A stretch of 34,290 nt of DNA, taken from contig CP070829.1 in the NCBI GenBank assembly GCA_020344755.1, positions 1,508,475 to 1,542,764 of the forward strand. Direction: 5' to 3'. Source of the stretch: Gemmatimonadales bacterium (lineage in GTDB: Bacteria; Gemmatimonadota; Gemmatimonadetes; Longimicrobiales; Gaopeijiaceae). Below, in pieces: positions 16,581 to 25,391 of this stretch (within the stretch, counting starts at the first letter, position 1; every line of letters begins with the position of its first letter). The position numbers and the translations under genes are program-made. The notes beneath the pieces are model-generated. The model worked only from the letters and a program-made list of their open reading frames with translations. It did not search any database and had not been told where the DNA came from.

Positions 16581-17245
16581 GCCACGGCGCCCAGGAGCAA
16601 CAACATCATCCCCATGACGACGGCAGCCGCAGACCCCACGCTACGCTTGGGATCGAACCGGCTGATGAGTATGGCCAGCACCACCCAGGACCAGAGGGCG
16701 AACAGGTCCATGGCCCTCAGGAAGTAGAGGAGAAACCCCTCCGGCAGGAGATTTTCCACAAAGGTTCCCAGGCTCAGGGTGAGCTGGGGATCCCGCTGGG
16801 CCACCTTCAGCGGCGTGACCAGAAGTGCTCCCAGGGCGGCAATCAGGTTCGCGTGGGCCACGGCCGAGAGGTAGTGCCGGTACTTCCCCTCGTCTCCCAG
16901 GATGAAGGCGAAGATGAAGGTGAGCACCCCGGAGAACACGAAGAGGATCACGAACCACATGATTGCGCCGGCGCCGGCGAAAATGATCCGCGACAACTCC
17001 CCGCCGAGCGTGGGGGTGTTGGCAGCCTGACCCCGGGCCATGAGCTGGGCTCGGATGGACTCCTCCCAGACCTCCACGGGAATGAGGAGCGTGCCCGTGA
17101 GCACGAGGGCCACGCCCAGCACGGCCACGCCGAACCAGGCGGGTCGGACTCGGAGGGCGTCACCCAGGGCACCGGGTGCGCCGAAGAGGAGTCCGACTCG
17201 TCGGAGGAAGGAGGCCGATCCAGGCTGTTCCGGCTGCTCGTTCAT
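16553..17245 (-). CDS. Yip1-family multi-pass membrane protein
   Basis: 230 residues beginning MNEQPEQPGSASFLRRVG, preceded by GGGAG about 8 bases upstream. After a short cytosolic part come about five hydrophobic spans (near 37-57, 90-117, 129-145, 171-195 and 205-226), the layout of Yip1-domain proteins, whose bacterial role is unclear. It is the first gene of the run that continues into the TRAP permease with a 28-base overlap. Whether it takes part in transport or only shares the transcript cannot be told. It is divergent from the propeller-amidohydrolase gene, with 87 bases between the starts. Confidence 0.8.
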   Translation of the reverse strand: MNEQPEQPGSASFLRRVGLLFGAPGALGDALRVRPAWFGVAVLGVALVLTGTLLIPVEVWEESIRAQLMARGQAANTPTLGGELSRIIFAGAGAIMWFVILFVFSGVLTFIFAFILGDEGKYRHYLSAVAHANLIAALGALLVTPLKVAQRDPQLTLSLGTFVENLLPEGFLLYFLRAMDLFALWSWVVLAILISRFDPKRSVGSAAAVVMGMMLLLLGAVAWFQASQLT

Positions 17246-17258
17246 GAAGTGCTCCCGT

Positions 17259-17289
17259 TTGCCGTGACGGAGGGAAGGAGGGAATATTC
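17259..17289. promoter_or_regulatory. Possible shared divergent promoter region
   Basis: The palindrome GAATATTC (17282-17289) is the only AT-rich spot in the 87 bases between two divergent starts. On the + strand a TTGCCG lies 17 bases upstream of GAATAT, a weak sigma-70-like pair. A shared -10 region for both directions is possible. Confidence 0.28.
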
Positions 17290-17332
17290 GCCCTCTTTCG
17301 CCTACCGCGCACGATGACCGTTGGAGGCCCGG

Positions 17333-20300
17333 ATGCATCCTCGAGCCCTGTTCCCGGCGTTGACCCTTGCCCTGGTGGCGGTTCCACTCGGCGCGCAGGA
17401 CGCGCCGCCGGACACCACCGATACGGATTCTCCGGGGAAGGACCTTCCCCTCGAGGCCGGACGGACCATCTCCATGGACTTCACCGAGGGAAGCTGGATC
17501 TCGGTGGACGTGAGCCCGGACGGGCAGACGCTGGTCTTCGACTACATGGGAGACCTCTTCACGCTCCCCATAACCGGCGGGGAGGCCACCCCGCTCACCT
17601 CCGGGATGGCGTTCGACGCCCAGCCCCGCTTCTCGCCCGACGGCTCGAGGGTGGTCTTCACCTCCGACCGGGACGGGGCGCAGAACATCTGGATCCTGAC
17701 CCTCGACGGGTCTGACCCCGTGCGCATCTCCAGCGGGTCCGCCAACCGGGCCGAGTCGCCCGAATGGACGCCGGACGGTGACTACGTCGTGGCGTCCATC
17801 GGAGGCTTCCGCGGTGGCGGCAATCCGACGCTCAAGCTCTTTCACGTGGACGGTGGCAGCGGCGTGGAGCTCCTGAGCAACGAAGACGGTGCCCCCAAGC
17901 GGATCGGAGCGGCCCTCGGGCCCGACAGTCGATGGATCTGGTACGCGGAACGCACCGGGAACCGGGACTGGGACTACAACGCCCAGCTTCCCCTGTACGC
18001 GATCCGGGCCTACGACCGGGACACGGGGGAGAGCTACACCCGGGTCTCGCGTTACGGTGGGGCCATCCGCCCGACACTCTCCCCCGACGGGCGGTGGCTG
18101 GTCTACGGCACGCGCCATGATGAGCACACCGGGCTGGTCCTGCGGGACCTGGCTTCCGGGGGCGAGCGGTGGCTGGCTCACCCGGTCCAGAAGGATGACC
18201 AGGAGTCCCGGGCCGCCCTGGACGCCCTTCCCGGAATGAGCTTCACCCCCGATTCCCGGTTTCTGGTGGCATCGTGGGGCGGCAGGATCTGGCAGGTCCC
18301 GCTGGAGGGAGGCGACGCGGAGGAGATTCCCTTCCGGGTCTCGCTGGACCTGGAGGTGGGCCCCCTCGTGGAGTTCGACTACCCCATCCTAGACACCCCG
18401 ACCTTCGTGGTCAGGCAGATCCGGGACGCCGTCCCCTCTCCCGACGACTCCCGACTGGCCTTCACCGCATTGGACCGTCTCTACGTCAGCGAGGCGGACG
18501 GCTCGAGCGTCCGGGCCCTCGCCGAGATGGACGCGACACAACAGCATCCCGCTTGGTCCCCGGACGGGGATTGGATCGCCTTCACCACCTGGTCCGAGGC
18601 CGAGGGGGAGGGACACCTGTTCAAGATCCGCGCGAACGGCCGGGACCTCACCCGGCTCTCGCAGCGCGGCGGAGTCTACCGTGACCCGGTCTGGTCCCCC
18701 GACGGAGAGCGCATCGTGGCCTTCCGGGGCTACGCGAGGGACTACCTGGAAACCAGCGGTCCCGGTGCGGCAGGGTCGGCGAACGAGGTGGTGTGGATCC
18801 CCTCCCAGGGGGGTGAAGCCACACTCATCGTCCCGGGCCAGGGCCGAGCGGCACCCCACTTCACCGGCGATCCCGATCGCATCTTCTTCAGTGCTTCCCC
18901 GGACCGGCTGGTCTCCCTTCGATGGGACGGAAGCGACGAGAAGACGCACATCCGGGTGCGCGGCGAGCGCTCGCCCGGATCCCCGCAGGCCGCCAGCCCC
19001 ACCGTCGTCGTGATGGCCCCCATGGGGGACCAGGCCATGGCGCTGATCCAGGGGCAGATCTACACCGTTACGGTTCCGCGGGTTGGTGATGCTCCCACCG
19101 TGAACGTGGGCGACCCCTCCGCCGCCGCCTTCCCCGCGAAGAGGCTCACCCGGTTCGGAGGGGAGTTTCCGGCCTGGTCCGCCAGCGGGCGCCGGGTCCA
19201 CTGGTCCCTGGGCAATGCCCACTTCGTCTACGATCTCGACGCCGCCGAGGCATTCGAGGAAGCGGCGGACGACGCCGGGCCGGACGAGTCGGAGCCGGCA
19301 GAGTACGAGCCCGCCGAGTTCAGGATACGGATCGAGACCGAACGAGATCTCCCCAGCGGCGTGCTGGCCCTCACCAACGCCCGCATCGTCACGATGCGTG
19401 GGGACGAGGTCATCGAGCGGGGAGACGTGGTGGTCCGGGATAACCGGATCGAAGAGGTGGGCGCATCCGGTGCCGTGATCATCCCGGAGGGCGCCGAGGT
19501 CATCGACGTGGCGGGCCACACCATTGTGCCCGGCTTCGTGGACACTCACGCCCACATGTGGCCGGCGTGGGAGATCCACCGGAGGGACCAGTGGATGTAC
19601 TGGGCCAACCTGGCCTACGGTGTCACCACCACTCGGGACCCCCAGACGAGCCGCACCGACGTGCTCACGTACGCCGACCTGGTGCGGGCCGGCGAAATCG
19701 TGGGACCAAGGATCTACTCCACAGGGCCCGGCGTCTTCTGGCAGGACAACATCTCCTCGCTGGAAGAGGCCCGCGACCTGCTCCGCCGGTACGCCGACTA
19801 CTACGACACCAAGACCCTCAAGATGTACGTGGCGGGCACGCGGAAGCAGCGGCAATGGATCATTCAGGCGGCCCGCGAGCTTGAGATCATGCCCACCACC
19901 GAGGGCTCACTGAACCTCAAACAGAACATCACCGAAACCCTGGACGGGTATCCCGGTCTGGAGCACTCCATCCCCGTCTATCCGCTGTACGAGGACATGG
20001 TGCGTCTCTTCGCGGAGACAAAGCGCGCCTACACTCCCACCTTGCTGGTCTCCTACGGGGGGCCGTGGGCGGAGAACTACTACTACACCCGCATGAATCC
20101 CCACGACGACGCCAAGCTCCGCCGATTCATGCCCCACGATCAGGTGGACGTGGCCACGCGGCGTCGGGGCGGAGGCCCGAGTCCGGGTCCTGCCGGGTGG
20201 TTCCGGGAAGAGGAGCACGTCTTCCAGGACCACGCGATCTTCGCCCGGGACCTGATCGAGGCCGGGGGCCGAGTGGGCATCGGAAGCCACGGGCAATTAC

Positions 20301-20635
20301 AGGGGCTGGGGTACCACTGGGAGCTGTGGTCCGTCGCGTCTGGAGGCATGCGGCCCCTGGATGCGCTCCGGGCGTCTACGATCCTGGGCGCCGAGGCGCT
20401 GGGGCTCGACGGCGACCTGGGCAGCGTGGAGCCGGGGAAGCTGGCGGACCTGGTGATCCTCAGGGACAACCCCCTGGACGACATCACGAATACGAATTCC
20501 GTGAGTCACGTCATGATGAACGGGCGGCTCTACGAAGGGGACACGCTGAGGGAGATACATCCCCGTCGTCGCGACCTACCCACCCCGTGGTGGCTGGAAC
20601 GGGAGCCAGTCGGGGTGCCGGGTACGATCCGGTAG
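17333..20635 (+). CDS. Secreted TolB-like propeller / amidohydrolase fusion
   Basis: 1100 residues. The ATG at 17333 is fixed by GGAGG six bases upstream and by a signal peptide ending LGAQ. Residues about 40-640 contain many PD40/TolB strands (FSPDGSRVVFTSDRDG, WSPDGDWIAFTTW, LSPDGRWLVYGTR), giving one or two beta-propellers. Residues about 675-1085 form an imidazolonepropionase-like amidohydrolase: TNARIVTMRGDEVIERG, VPGFVDTHAHMW with metal-ligand H739 and H741, H878 in LEHS, H986 in GIGSHGQLQG, and the closing EPGKLADLVILRDNPL. The metal ligands look intact. This fusion recurs in Gemmatimonadota and Bacteroidota, and periplasmic peptide or cyclic-amide hydrolysis is a guess. The gene ends before a strong hairpin. 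Confidence 0.92.
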   Translation: MHPRALFPALTLALVAVPLGAQDAPPDTTDTDSPGKDLPLEAGRTISMDFTEGSWISVDVSPDGQTLVFDYMGDLFTLPITGGEATPLTSGMAFDAQPRFSPDGSRVVFTSDRDGAQNIWILTLDGSDPVRISSGSANRAESPEWTPDGDYVVASIGGFRGGGNPTLKLFHVDGGSGVELLSNEDGAPKRIGAALGPDSRWIWYAERTGNRDWDYNAQLPLYAIRAYDRDTGESYTRVSRYGGAIRPTLSPDGRWLVYGTRHDEHTGLVLRDLASGGERWLAHPVQKDDQESRAALDALPGMSFTPDSRFLVASWGGRIWQVPLEGGDAEEIPFRVSLDLEVGPLVEFDYPILDTPTFVVRQIRDAVPSPDDSRLAFTALDRLYVSEADGSSVRALAEMDATQQHPAWSPDGDWIAFTTWSEAEGEGHLFKIRANGRDLTRLSQRGGVYRDPVWSPDGERIVAFRGYARDYLETSGPGAAGSANEVVWIPSQGGEATLIVPGQGRAAPHFTGDPDRIFFSASPDRLVSLRWDGSDEKTHIRVRGERSPGSPQAASPTVVVMAPMGDQAMALIQGQIYTVTVPRVGDAPTVNVGDPSAAAFPAKRLTRFGGEFPAWSASGRRVHWSLGNAHFVYDLDAAEAFEEAADDAGPDESEPAEYEPAEFRIRIETERDLPSGVLALTNARIVTMRGDEVIERGDVVVRDNRIEEVGASGAVIIPEGAEVIDVAGHTIVPGFVDTHAHMWPAWEIHRRDQWMYWANLAYGVTTTRDPQTSRTDVLTYADLVRAGEIVGPRIYSTGPGVFWQDNISSLEEARDLLRRYADYYDTKTLKMYVAGTRKQRQWIIQAARELEIMPTTEGSLNLKQNITETLDGYPGLEHSIPVYPLYEDMVRLFAETKRAYTPTLLVSYGGPWAENYYYTRMNPHDDAKLRRFMPHDQVDVATRRRGGGPSPGPAGWFREEEHVFQDHAIFARDLIEAGGRVGIGSHGQLQGLGYHWELWSVASGGMRPLDALRASTILGAEALGLDGDLGSVEPGKLADLVILRDNPLDDITNTNSVSHVMMNGRLYEGDTLREIHPRRRDLPTPWWLEREPVGVPGTIR

Positions 20636-20676
20636 GACCGGGCGCGGTCCGGTCGGAGCACGGTCCGTCCGGACCG
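20635..20676. repeat. Pair of short GC hairpins after the amidohydrolase stop
   Basis: GGACCG (20635-20640) pairs with CGGTCC (20645-20650). CGGTCC (20661-20666) pairs with GGACCG (20671-20676). The same hexamer is used in both, so alternative pairing between the two is also possible. They may form part of the transcription end or RNA-stabilising structure of the upstream gene. Confidence 0.35.
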
Positions 20677-20733
20677 GAGAGCGGAGGTGGGTGCGCGACA
20701 GAGCCGGCTGCGCGGCACCTACCTCAAAGGCTC

Positions 20734-20763
20734 GGGGGGCGGAGAGTCTATTCTCCGCCCCCC
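20734..20763. terminator. Strong bidirectional terminator-like hairpin
   Basis: A perfect 12-bp stem (20734-20745 with 20752-20763) and a 6-base loop GTCTAT lie between the convergent amidohydrolase and lipoprotein genes. The stem starts with six G-C pairs. There is no T tract, so it may act as a structural or processing end rather than a textbook intrinsic terminator. Confidence 0.72.
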
Positions 20764-20835
20764 GTCTTCCTGGGAGTTCCCTCCGGACCCCGCCCGGTCC
20801 CAGCTCCCACGTTACCGGGCCGGTGTGGATCGACG

Positions 20836-21681
20836 TCAGTTCACCTGTCGGACCACCCGGCTGACCCCCCGCACGGCGATGTCCAGTGGGAAGGGTGCCG
20901 CGTCCACGTCCATGGTCCCCACCATTTCGGACTCGCTGACCTGCGAATGCATGACCCCCTCACGGAGGTCCCAGAGGAAGTAGCCCTCGAAGCCTCCGGC
21001 TACGTCCTGTACGAACCCCATTCCCGAGGTCACACCTTCGGCCGTCTGGGATACCTGGCCGGTCATGTCGACCTTGAGGAGGCCTTGGCCGGCCACCGTG
21101 GTATCGCCCGCAACGGTGTAGGTGACGATCGTCCGGCTGATCGTGGTGCCCGCGTCCTCGTCAGCCTCGTAGGAGATGGTGTCGGTCCAGGTCATCCCCG
21201 GAGTCGGCGCACTCCCCGGTAGCCGTGGAAAGAAGCTGTTGGCCACGGCGGCGGGGCTCACCATCCGGGACGCATTTCCCTTGAGGGTCGGGGGTGATAC
21301 GACCTGCGCGACCCCCCGGGAGTCCAGGTCGAACACCAGGGGGCCCTCCACGTCCTCCACAGAAACCCGCTCGGGCGCCCCCATGGGGTTGGAGACGGAG
21401 GCGTCCAGAGCCGTCCAGCTCGTGGTGACCCGTACCCCGTTCTCCGCCGAGGTGAAGGTCAGGGCCATCGTGGCGGTCGTGACCACGCTCACGTCGAACA
21501 TCTGACCGCCGGCGTCGATGGACATCACGGCGGTGTCGGCCTGACTGTAGGTCACCTGGGGATCGTCCGGGACCTGGAACGCCAGCGACGGCGGGCTCAT
21601 GCCACCTCCACCGGGGCCCCCGGCACACGCGACGACAAAGGGAGTGAGGGCGAGGAACGACGGGACGGCTGCGCGACGCAT
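20836..21681 (-). CDS. Putative lipoprotein, DUF6263-like
   Basis: 281 residues. The signal sequence ends TPFVVACAGG with a lipobox-like cysteine at C19, predicting a lipid-anchored envelope protein. The mature part is rich in Thr, Val and Gly and alternates short beta strands (MALTFTSAENGVRVTTSW, ISRTIVTYTVAGDTTV). It resembles the loosely defined DUF6263 group, whose role is unknown, but the resemblance is only by eye. GGAG lies 7-10 bases before the ATG. It is convergent with the amidohydrolase and divergent from the 185-residue gene. There are no catalytic motifs. Confidence 0.7.
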   Translation of the reverse strand: MRRAAVPSFLALTPFVVACAGGPGGGGMSPPSLAFQVPDDPQVTYSQADTAVMSIDAGGQMFDVSVVTTATMALTFTSAENGVRVTTSWTALDASVSNPMGAPERVSVEDVEGPLVFDLDSRGVAQVVSPPTLKGNASRMVSPAAVANSFFPRLPGSAPTPGMTWTDTISYEADEDAGTTISRTIVTYTVAGDTTVAGQGLLKVDMTGQVSQTAEGVTSGMGFVQDVAGGFEGYFLWDLREGVMHSQVSESEMVGTMDVDAAPFPLDIAVRGVSRVVRQVN

Positions 21682-21774
21682 GACACGTCTCCTTGGCTCT
21701 TGGTCTCAGGGGACCCCGGCGGGGCCCACCACGGTACGCTAGCCATACGGAGCCTCGGGCGGGAGCCTTCAACC

Positions 21775-21803
21775 TTGGCTCCCTCACCGGGGCGGGTTAT
21801 CGT
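21775..21803 (+). promoter_or_regulatory. Possible sigma-70-like promoter
   Basis: TTGGCT (21775-21780) and TATCGT (21798-21803) are 17 bases apart, 37 bases before the ATG at 21840. Both hexamers are imperfect, so this is a candidate only. Confidence 0.3.
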
Positions 21804-21839
21804 GTTGCCCCTGTTCGAAACGCCCGTGACGAGGTTTGC

Positions 21840-22397
21840 ATGTCCTTCCGCACCAATCCCGACCGTATTCTCGACAACATTGACCGTCGCCGGAGTCGGG
21901 AGGACACCGGAGGCCGGGAGTCCGATCGCCAGGCCATGGGTCGGGAGCTGGACACCGACGTCCCCGACACCGACGCCACCACTCCGGAGCGGGTCAAGCG
22001 CATCTTCTCGGCGGTGGAACGCGCGTACGTGAAGGCCGCCCAGGGTGCCACGCTCGGTCCGCTGGCTCAGCGCTTCCAGGCCGTGGGTGACATCAGCGAG
22101 CACCGGGCCAGGGGCGATGTCAGCATCGCCGTTCGCTACCTCGACCACGACCGGGCCGAAGACTTCGGAATGGCCCCCTTCGAGATCCATCCGGATGACC
22201 TGGTGGAATCCCGGAAGGAGACCAAGACCACCCGCCCGGACGTGAACGCCATGCGCATCCTCAGGAGGCAGCTCCGGGATGGGGTCCTGGCGGCGTACAA
22301 GAAGGTGGAGCCACGGATCCGGGATGCCATCCGAGACCGGGCGGACATGGGGCATGTCGAAGTCCAGGTCACATTGGACGTCCGGCCTGCCGACTGA
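21840..22397 (+). CDS. Hypothetical protein, 185 residues
   Basis: The ATG at 21840 is preceded by GAGG at a suitable distance. The protein begins MSFRTNPDRILDNIDRRRSRED and is soluble, strongly charged and without signal or membrane segments. Residues about 50-70 (RVKRIFSAVERAYVKAA) and 135-165 (MRILRRQLRDGVLAAYKKVEPRI) look helical. The middle (VSIAVRYLDHDR) and end (GHVEVQVTLDVRPA) look like beta strands. I recognise no family. It precedes the metalloenzyme gene by 45 bases on the same strand, so they may share a transcript. A longer upstream frame exists but lacks a better start. Confidence 0.7.
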   Translation: MSFRTNPDRILDNIDRRRSREDTGGRESDRQAMGRELDTDVPDTDATTPERVKRIFSAVERAYVKAAQGATLGPLAQRFQAVGDISEHRARGDVSIAVRYLDHDRAEDFGMAPFEIHPDDLVESRKETKTTRPDVNAMRILRRQLRDGVLAAYKKVEPRIRDAIRDRADMGHVEVQVTLDVRPAD

Positions 22398-22442
22398 TTC
22401 CGGCGGGGGCCCCTACGCGTCGCGCACCCGTTCGACCCCCCC

Positions 22443-23423
22443 ATGAGGGGAGTCCTCCTGCTCTTCCTGGACGGAGTCGGCATCGGCGCTCCTGATCCGG
22501 ACCACAACCCCTTCTTCCGGGCGCGGCTCCCCAACCTCTCCCGTCTCCTGGGGGGCACGCTCCCTTCCCTGGCGGCGCCCCGGATCGATCGGGATGGCCG
22601 CCAGAGGGGAACGGCGGGAGAGGCAGCCCGGGATCGCACCTCCGCACACTCCGACGAGATCGGCCTCCGGGAAGCCGCCGCCATCCCACTGGACGCCCTC
22701 CTGGGTGTGGATGGGACCCCCCAGAGCGGCACCGGGCAGGCGACGCTCCTCACCGGCCACAACGCGGCCCGAGAGTTCGGTCGACACTTCGGCCCCTGGG
22801 TACCCGTCTCCCTCCGGCCCATGGTGGAGAACGAGAATCTCCTGGTCCGTGCTCTTCGGTCGGGGCAGTCGGCTGCCTTCGCCAACGCCTACCCCCGGAA
22901 CTGGCCCGGGCCCGGAGGAAGCAGGCGGGTGGCAGCCCCCCCGCTGGCGGCCCGGGGTGCGGGGTTGCTCACCCGTGACCACCGTCATCTCCGTTCCGGT
23001 CGGGCCGTCTCCAGTGAGATGGTGAACGACGGGTGGCAACGGCACCTGGGGTTCGTCGACCTCCCGGAGGTCACCGTGGAGGGCGCAGGGGAGACGCTGG
23101 GAGGCCTGGCGGGGGCGCACCGGCTCACGCTCTATGCCCACTACGCCACGGACACGGCGGGACACCGGGGAGGGATGGAGGGTGCCGTCACGGCGCTGGA
23201 GCGCGTCGACGGGTTCCTGGGAGGCGTCCTCCGGACGCTCCCGGACGACCACCTCCTCGTGGTGGCGTCGGATCACGGCAACATCGAGGATGTCAGGGGG
23301 GGCCACACGCGGAATCCGGCCCTGTGTCTTCTGGTGGGACCGGGTGCAGTGCCCCGGTCCCGGGACCTCCGGGACCTCACGGACGTTTCGCCCCGCATCC
23401 TCCAGTGGTTGGAGGACGAGTAG
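22443..23423 (+). CDS. Alkaline-phosphatase-superfamily metalloenzyme (phosphopentomutase / iPGM type)
   Basis: 326 residues. The N-terminus LLLFLDGVGIG (D10) is the first metal-binding strand. TPQSGTGQATLLTG (near 92-104) resembles the nucleophile loop of this superfamily, with T97 the likely phosphorylated residue. YAHYATDTAGHRG and VVASDHGNIED supply further metal ligands, the latter closely matching iPGM. It has no signal peptide and is shorter than phosphopentomutase (about 390) or iPGM (about 510), because the lid domain is reduced. It is therefore probably a phosphatase or mutase of unknown substrate. It lies between the unknown 185-residue gene and the GspE-like ATPase. Confidence 0.82.
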   Translation: MRGVLLLFLDGVGIGAPDPDHNPFFRARLPNLSRLLGGTLPSLAAPRIDRDGRQRGTAGEAARDRTSAHSDEIGLREAAAIPLDALLGVDGTPQSGTGQATLLTGHNAAREFGRHFGPWVPVSLRPMVENENLLVRALRSGQSAAFANAYPRNWPGPGGSRRVAAPPLAARGAGLLTRDHRHLRSGRAVSSEMVNDGWQRHLGFVDLPEVTVEGAGETLGGLAGAHRLTLYAHYATDTAGHRGGMEGAVTALERVDGFLGGVLRTLPDDHLLVVASDHGNIEDVRGGHTRNPALCLLVGPGAVPRSRDLRDLTDVSPRILQWLEDE

Positions 23424-23519
23424 GTCGAGGCAAGAGACCGGGGAGCAACCCGAGGGTCCGATCGGAGCCGGCGCGTTGCGGCAGCGACGGCCTTCGATCG
23501 CGCGTGGGCCCGTCGCGCC

Positions 23520-25391
23520 ATGGCCGTGCCCGGAGGAGGTTCGGATGCTCTGCCCATGTCCGAACCTGCAACGTCCTCGGCCCACGCCCGCTCGGACCGT
23601 CCGCTTCTCGGCTCCCTCCTCCTCCACGCGACCCGCCTGACGCGGGAATGGCTGCAGGAGGGGCTCCGTGAGCAGGAGGGTAGTGACCGTCGCATCGGCG
23701 AGATCCTCGTGGAGCGAGGCTGGGTCCTGCCAGCCGAGGTGGCCGCCGCCCTGGCGGAGCAGCTGAGCCTCCCCCTCAGCCCCGAGCCCCTGCAACCGCA
23801 GACCCAGGCCCTTCGGCTTCTGCCGGAGGAGCTGGCCCGCCGGCTCAGGGTGGTGCCCATCCGGTCCTCACGGCGCACGCTCACGCTCGCCATGGCGGAT
23901 CCACTCGACCTCTCGGCGGCGGAGGACGTGCGCTTCCGGACTGGACGGAGAGTCGACGTAGAGGTCGCATCCGAGGCGGCGGTGCTCCGCTGCCTGGAGA
24001 CCTCGTACGGAAACGAGTTGGAGCGATTGGTGGCGGACCTGGAAGTGGGGCTCGGAGACTCGCAGGGGGGTAGCGACCGGGACGTCCTGGAACGGGTGGC
24101 CGCTGCGGCCCCGGTGGTACAGCTGGTCGACGGACTCCTCTCGGAAGCCGGCGACGCCGAGGCCAGCGACCTTCATTTGGAGCCCTCCTCCGCTGGCCTC
24201 CGGGTTCGGCTCCGAGTGGACGGTCTCCTCCGCACGGTCCGCACCCTGCCGCCGCGGCTTCAGCCCGTGATCGTGTCCAGGCTGAAGATCATGGCCGGCA
24301 TGGACATCGCGGTGCGCCGGCGTCCCCAGGATGGTGGGTTTCGGTTCCCCCTCCAGGACCGCCCCGTCGCACTCCGCGTGTCCACTCTTCCCTCCGAAGC
24401 CGGAGAGAAGGTGGTGGTCCGGATTCTCGAGCCGGACCGGGCCCCCGGATCTCTGGAGGACGTGGGCCTTTCGGCACCGGACCTCACCCGTGTCCGGAGG
24501 GTCCTGGCCGCCGGCCAGGGGGTGCTCCTTGCAACCGGCCCCACCGGGAGCGGCAAGAGTTCGACGCTCCAGGCGGTCCTCCGGGAGGTGGATCGGATCC
24601 GGTTGAACGTCACCACCCTGGAAGACCCGGTGGAGTACCCGGTGGAGGGCGTCACGCAGGTCCAGATGGACTCCCGCGCGGGACTCACGTTCCCGGCGGC
24701 ACTACGCGCCGTGCTTCGCCAGGATCCGGACGTGGTCATGGTGGGGGAGATCCGGGACGTGGAGACCGCCGAGATCGCCATGGCCGCCGCCGTCACCGGT
24801 CACCTCGTGCTCTCCACTCTCCACACCACCGACGCACCCTCCGCGCTTACGCGCCTTCTTCACATGGGAGTACCGGCCTACCTGGTGGCGGCAGGCGTGG
24901 CAGGGATCGTGGCCCAGCGGCTGGTGCGCACACTCTGTGCACGATGCGGGGGAGATCCGAGAGTCCGGTGCCCCCACTGCAAGGACGGGTATCGGGGACG
25001 GACCGGCGTCTTCCAGGTCCTCGTGATGACCGACGCCCTGAGGGAGGCGGTGGTGCAGGGCGCATCGACGCCGGTGCTCCGACGCCTCGCTCGAGAAGCG
25101 GGCATGGGATTCCTGGCAGACGACGCCCGCCGCCAGGTCGCGGAGGGACGCACCACCCCGCACGAAGCGTCGCGGGTGGTGCAGGGCGACCCCGGGGCTG
25201 CCATCCCCTGCGCCGGGTGCGGCGGAGAGGTGCCGCCGGAGGCTCTTGGCTGCCCCTGGTGTGGCCGGGCGCAGCGGCAGGAGTGTCCATGCGGACGCCG
25301 CCTGGAGCTCACCTGGCGCTTCTGCCCCGGTTGCCTGCGCAGGTGCGGACTTCACCCTGACCCTCACGGAGAGGGACGAGACGGCCCATGA
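23520..25391 (+). CDS. GspE/PilB-type secretion or pilus ATPase with C-terminal zinc ribbons
   Basis: 623 residues from the ATG at 23520; an ATG at 23556 is equally possible and neither has an ideal ribosome binding site. Residues about 28-165 form the N1/MshEN-like region (LGSLLLHATRL, IGEILVERGWV). The motor follows: SDLHLEP (216-222), Walker A GPTGSGKSS (340-348), the Asp box near 368, and Walker B VVMVGEIRD (405-413). The internal zinc motif is C473, C476, C484 and C487, with a shorter gap than usual between the pairs. After the normal end comes an added zinc-ribbon tail with C564, C567, C578, C581 and then C589, C591, C602, C605. It should drive type IV pilus or type II secretion assembly at the inner membrane. 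No other pilus genes are next to it. Confidence 0.92.
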   Translation: MAVPGGGSDALPMSEPATSSAHARSDRPLLGSLLLHATRLTREWLQEGLREQEGSDRRIGEILVERGWVLPAEVAAALAEQLSLPLSPEPLQPQTQALRLLPEELARRLRVVPIRSSRRTLTLAMADPLDLSAAEDVRFRTGRRVDVEVASEAAVLRCLETSYGNELERLVADLEVGLGDSQGGSDRDVLERVAAAAPVVQLVDGLLSEAGDAEASDLHLEPSSAGLRVRLRVDGLLRTVRTLPPRLQPVIVSRLKIMAGMDIAVRRRPQDGGFRFPLQDRPVALRVSTLPSEAGEKVVVRILEPDRAPGSLEDVGLSAPDLTRVRRVLAAGQGVLLATGPTGSGKSSTLQAVLREVDRIRLNVTTLEDPVEYPVEGVTQVQMDSRAGLTFPAALRAVLRQDPDVVMVGEIRDVETAEIAMAAAVTGHLVLSTLHTTDAPSALTRLLHMGVPAYLVAAGVAGIVAQRLVRTLCARCGGDPRVRCPHCKDGYRGRTGVFQVLVMTDALREAVVQGASTPVLRRLAREAGMGFLADDARRQVAEGRTTPHEASRVVQGDPGAAIPCAGCGGEVPPEALGCPWCGRAQRQECPCGRRLELTWRFCPGCLRRCGLHPDPHGEGRDGP

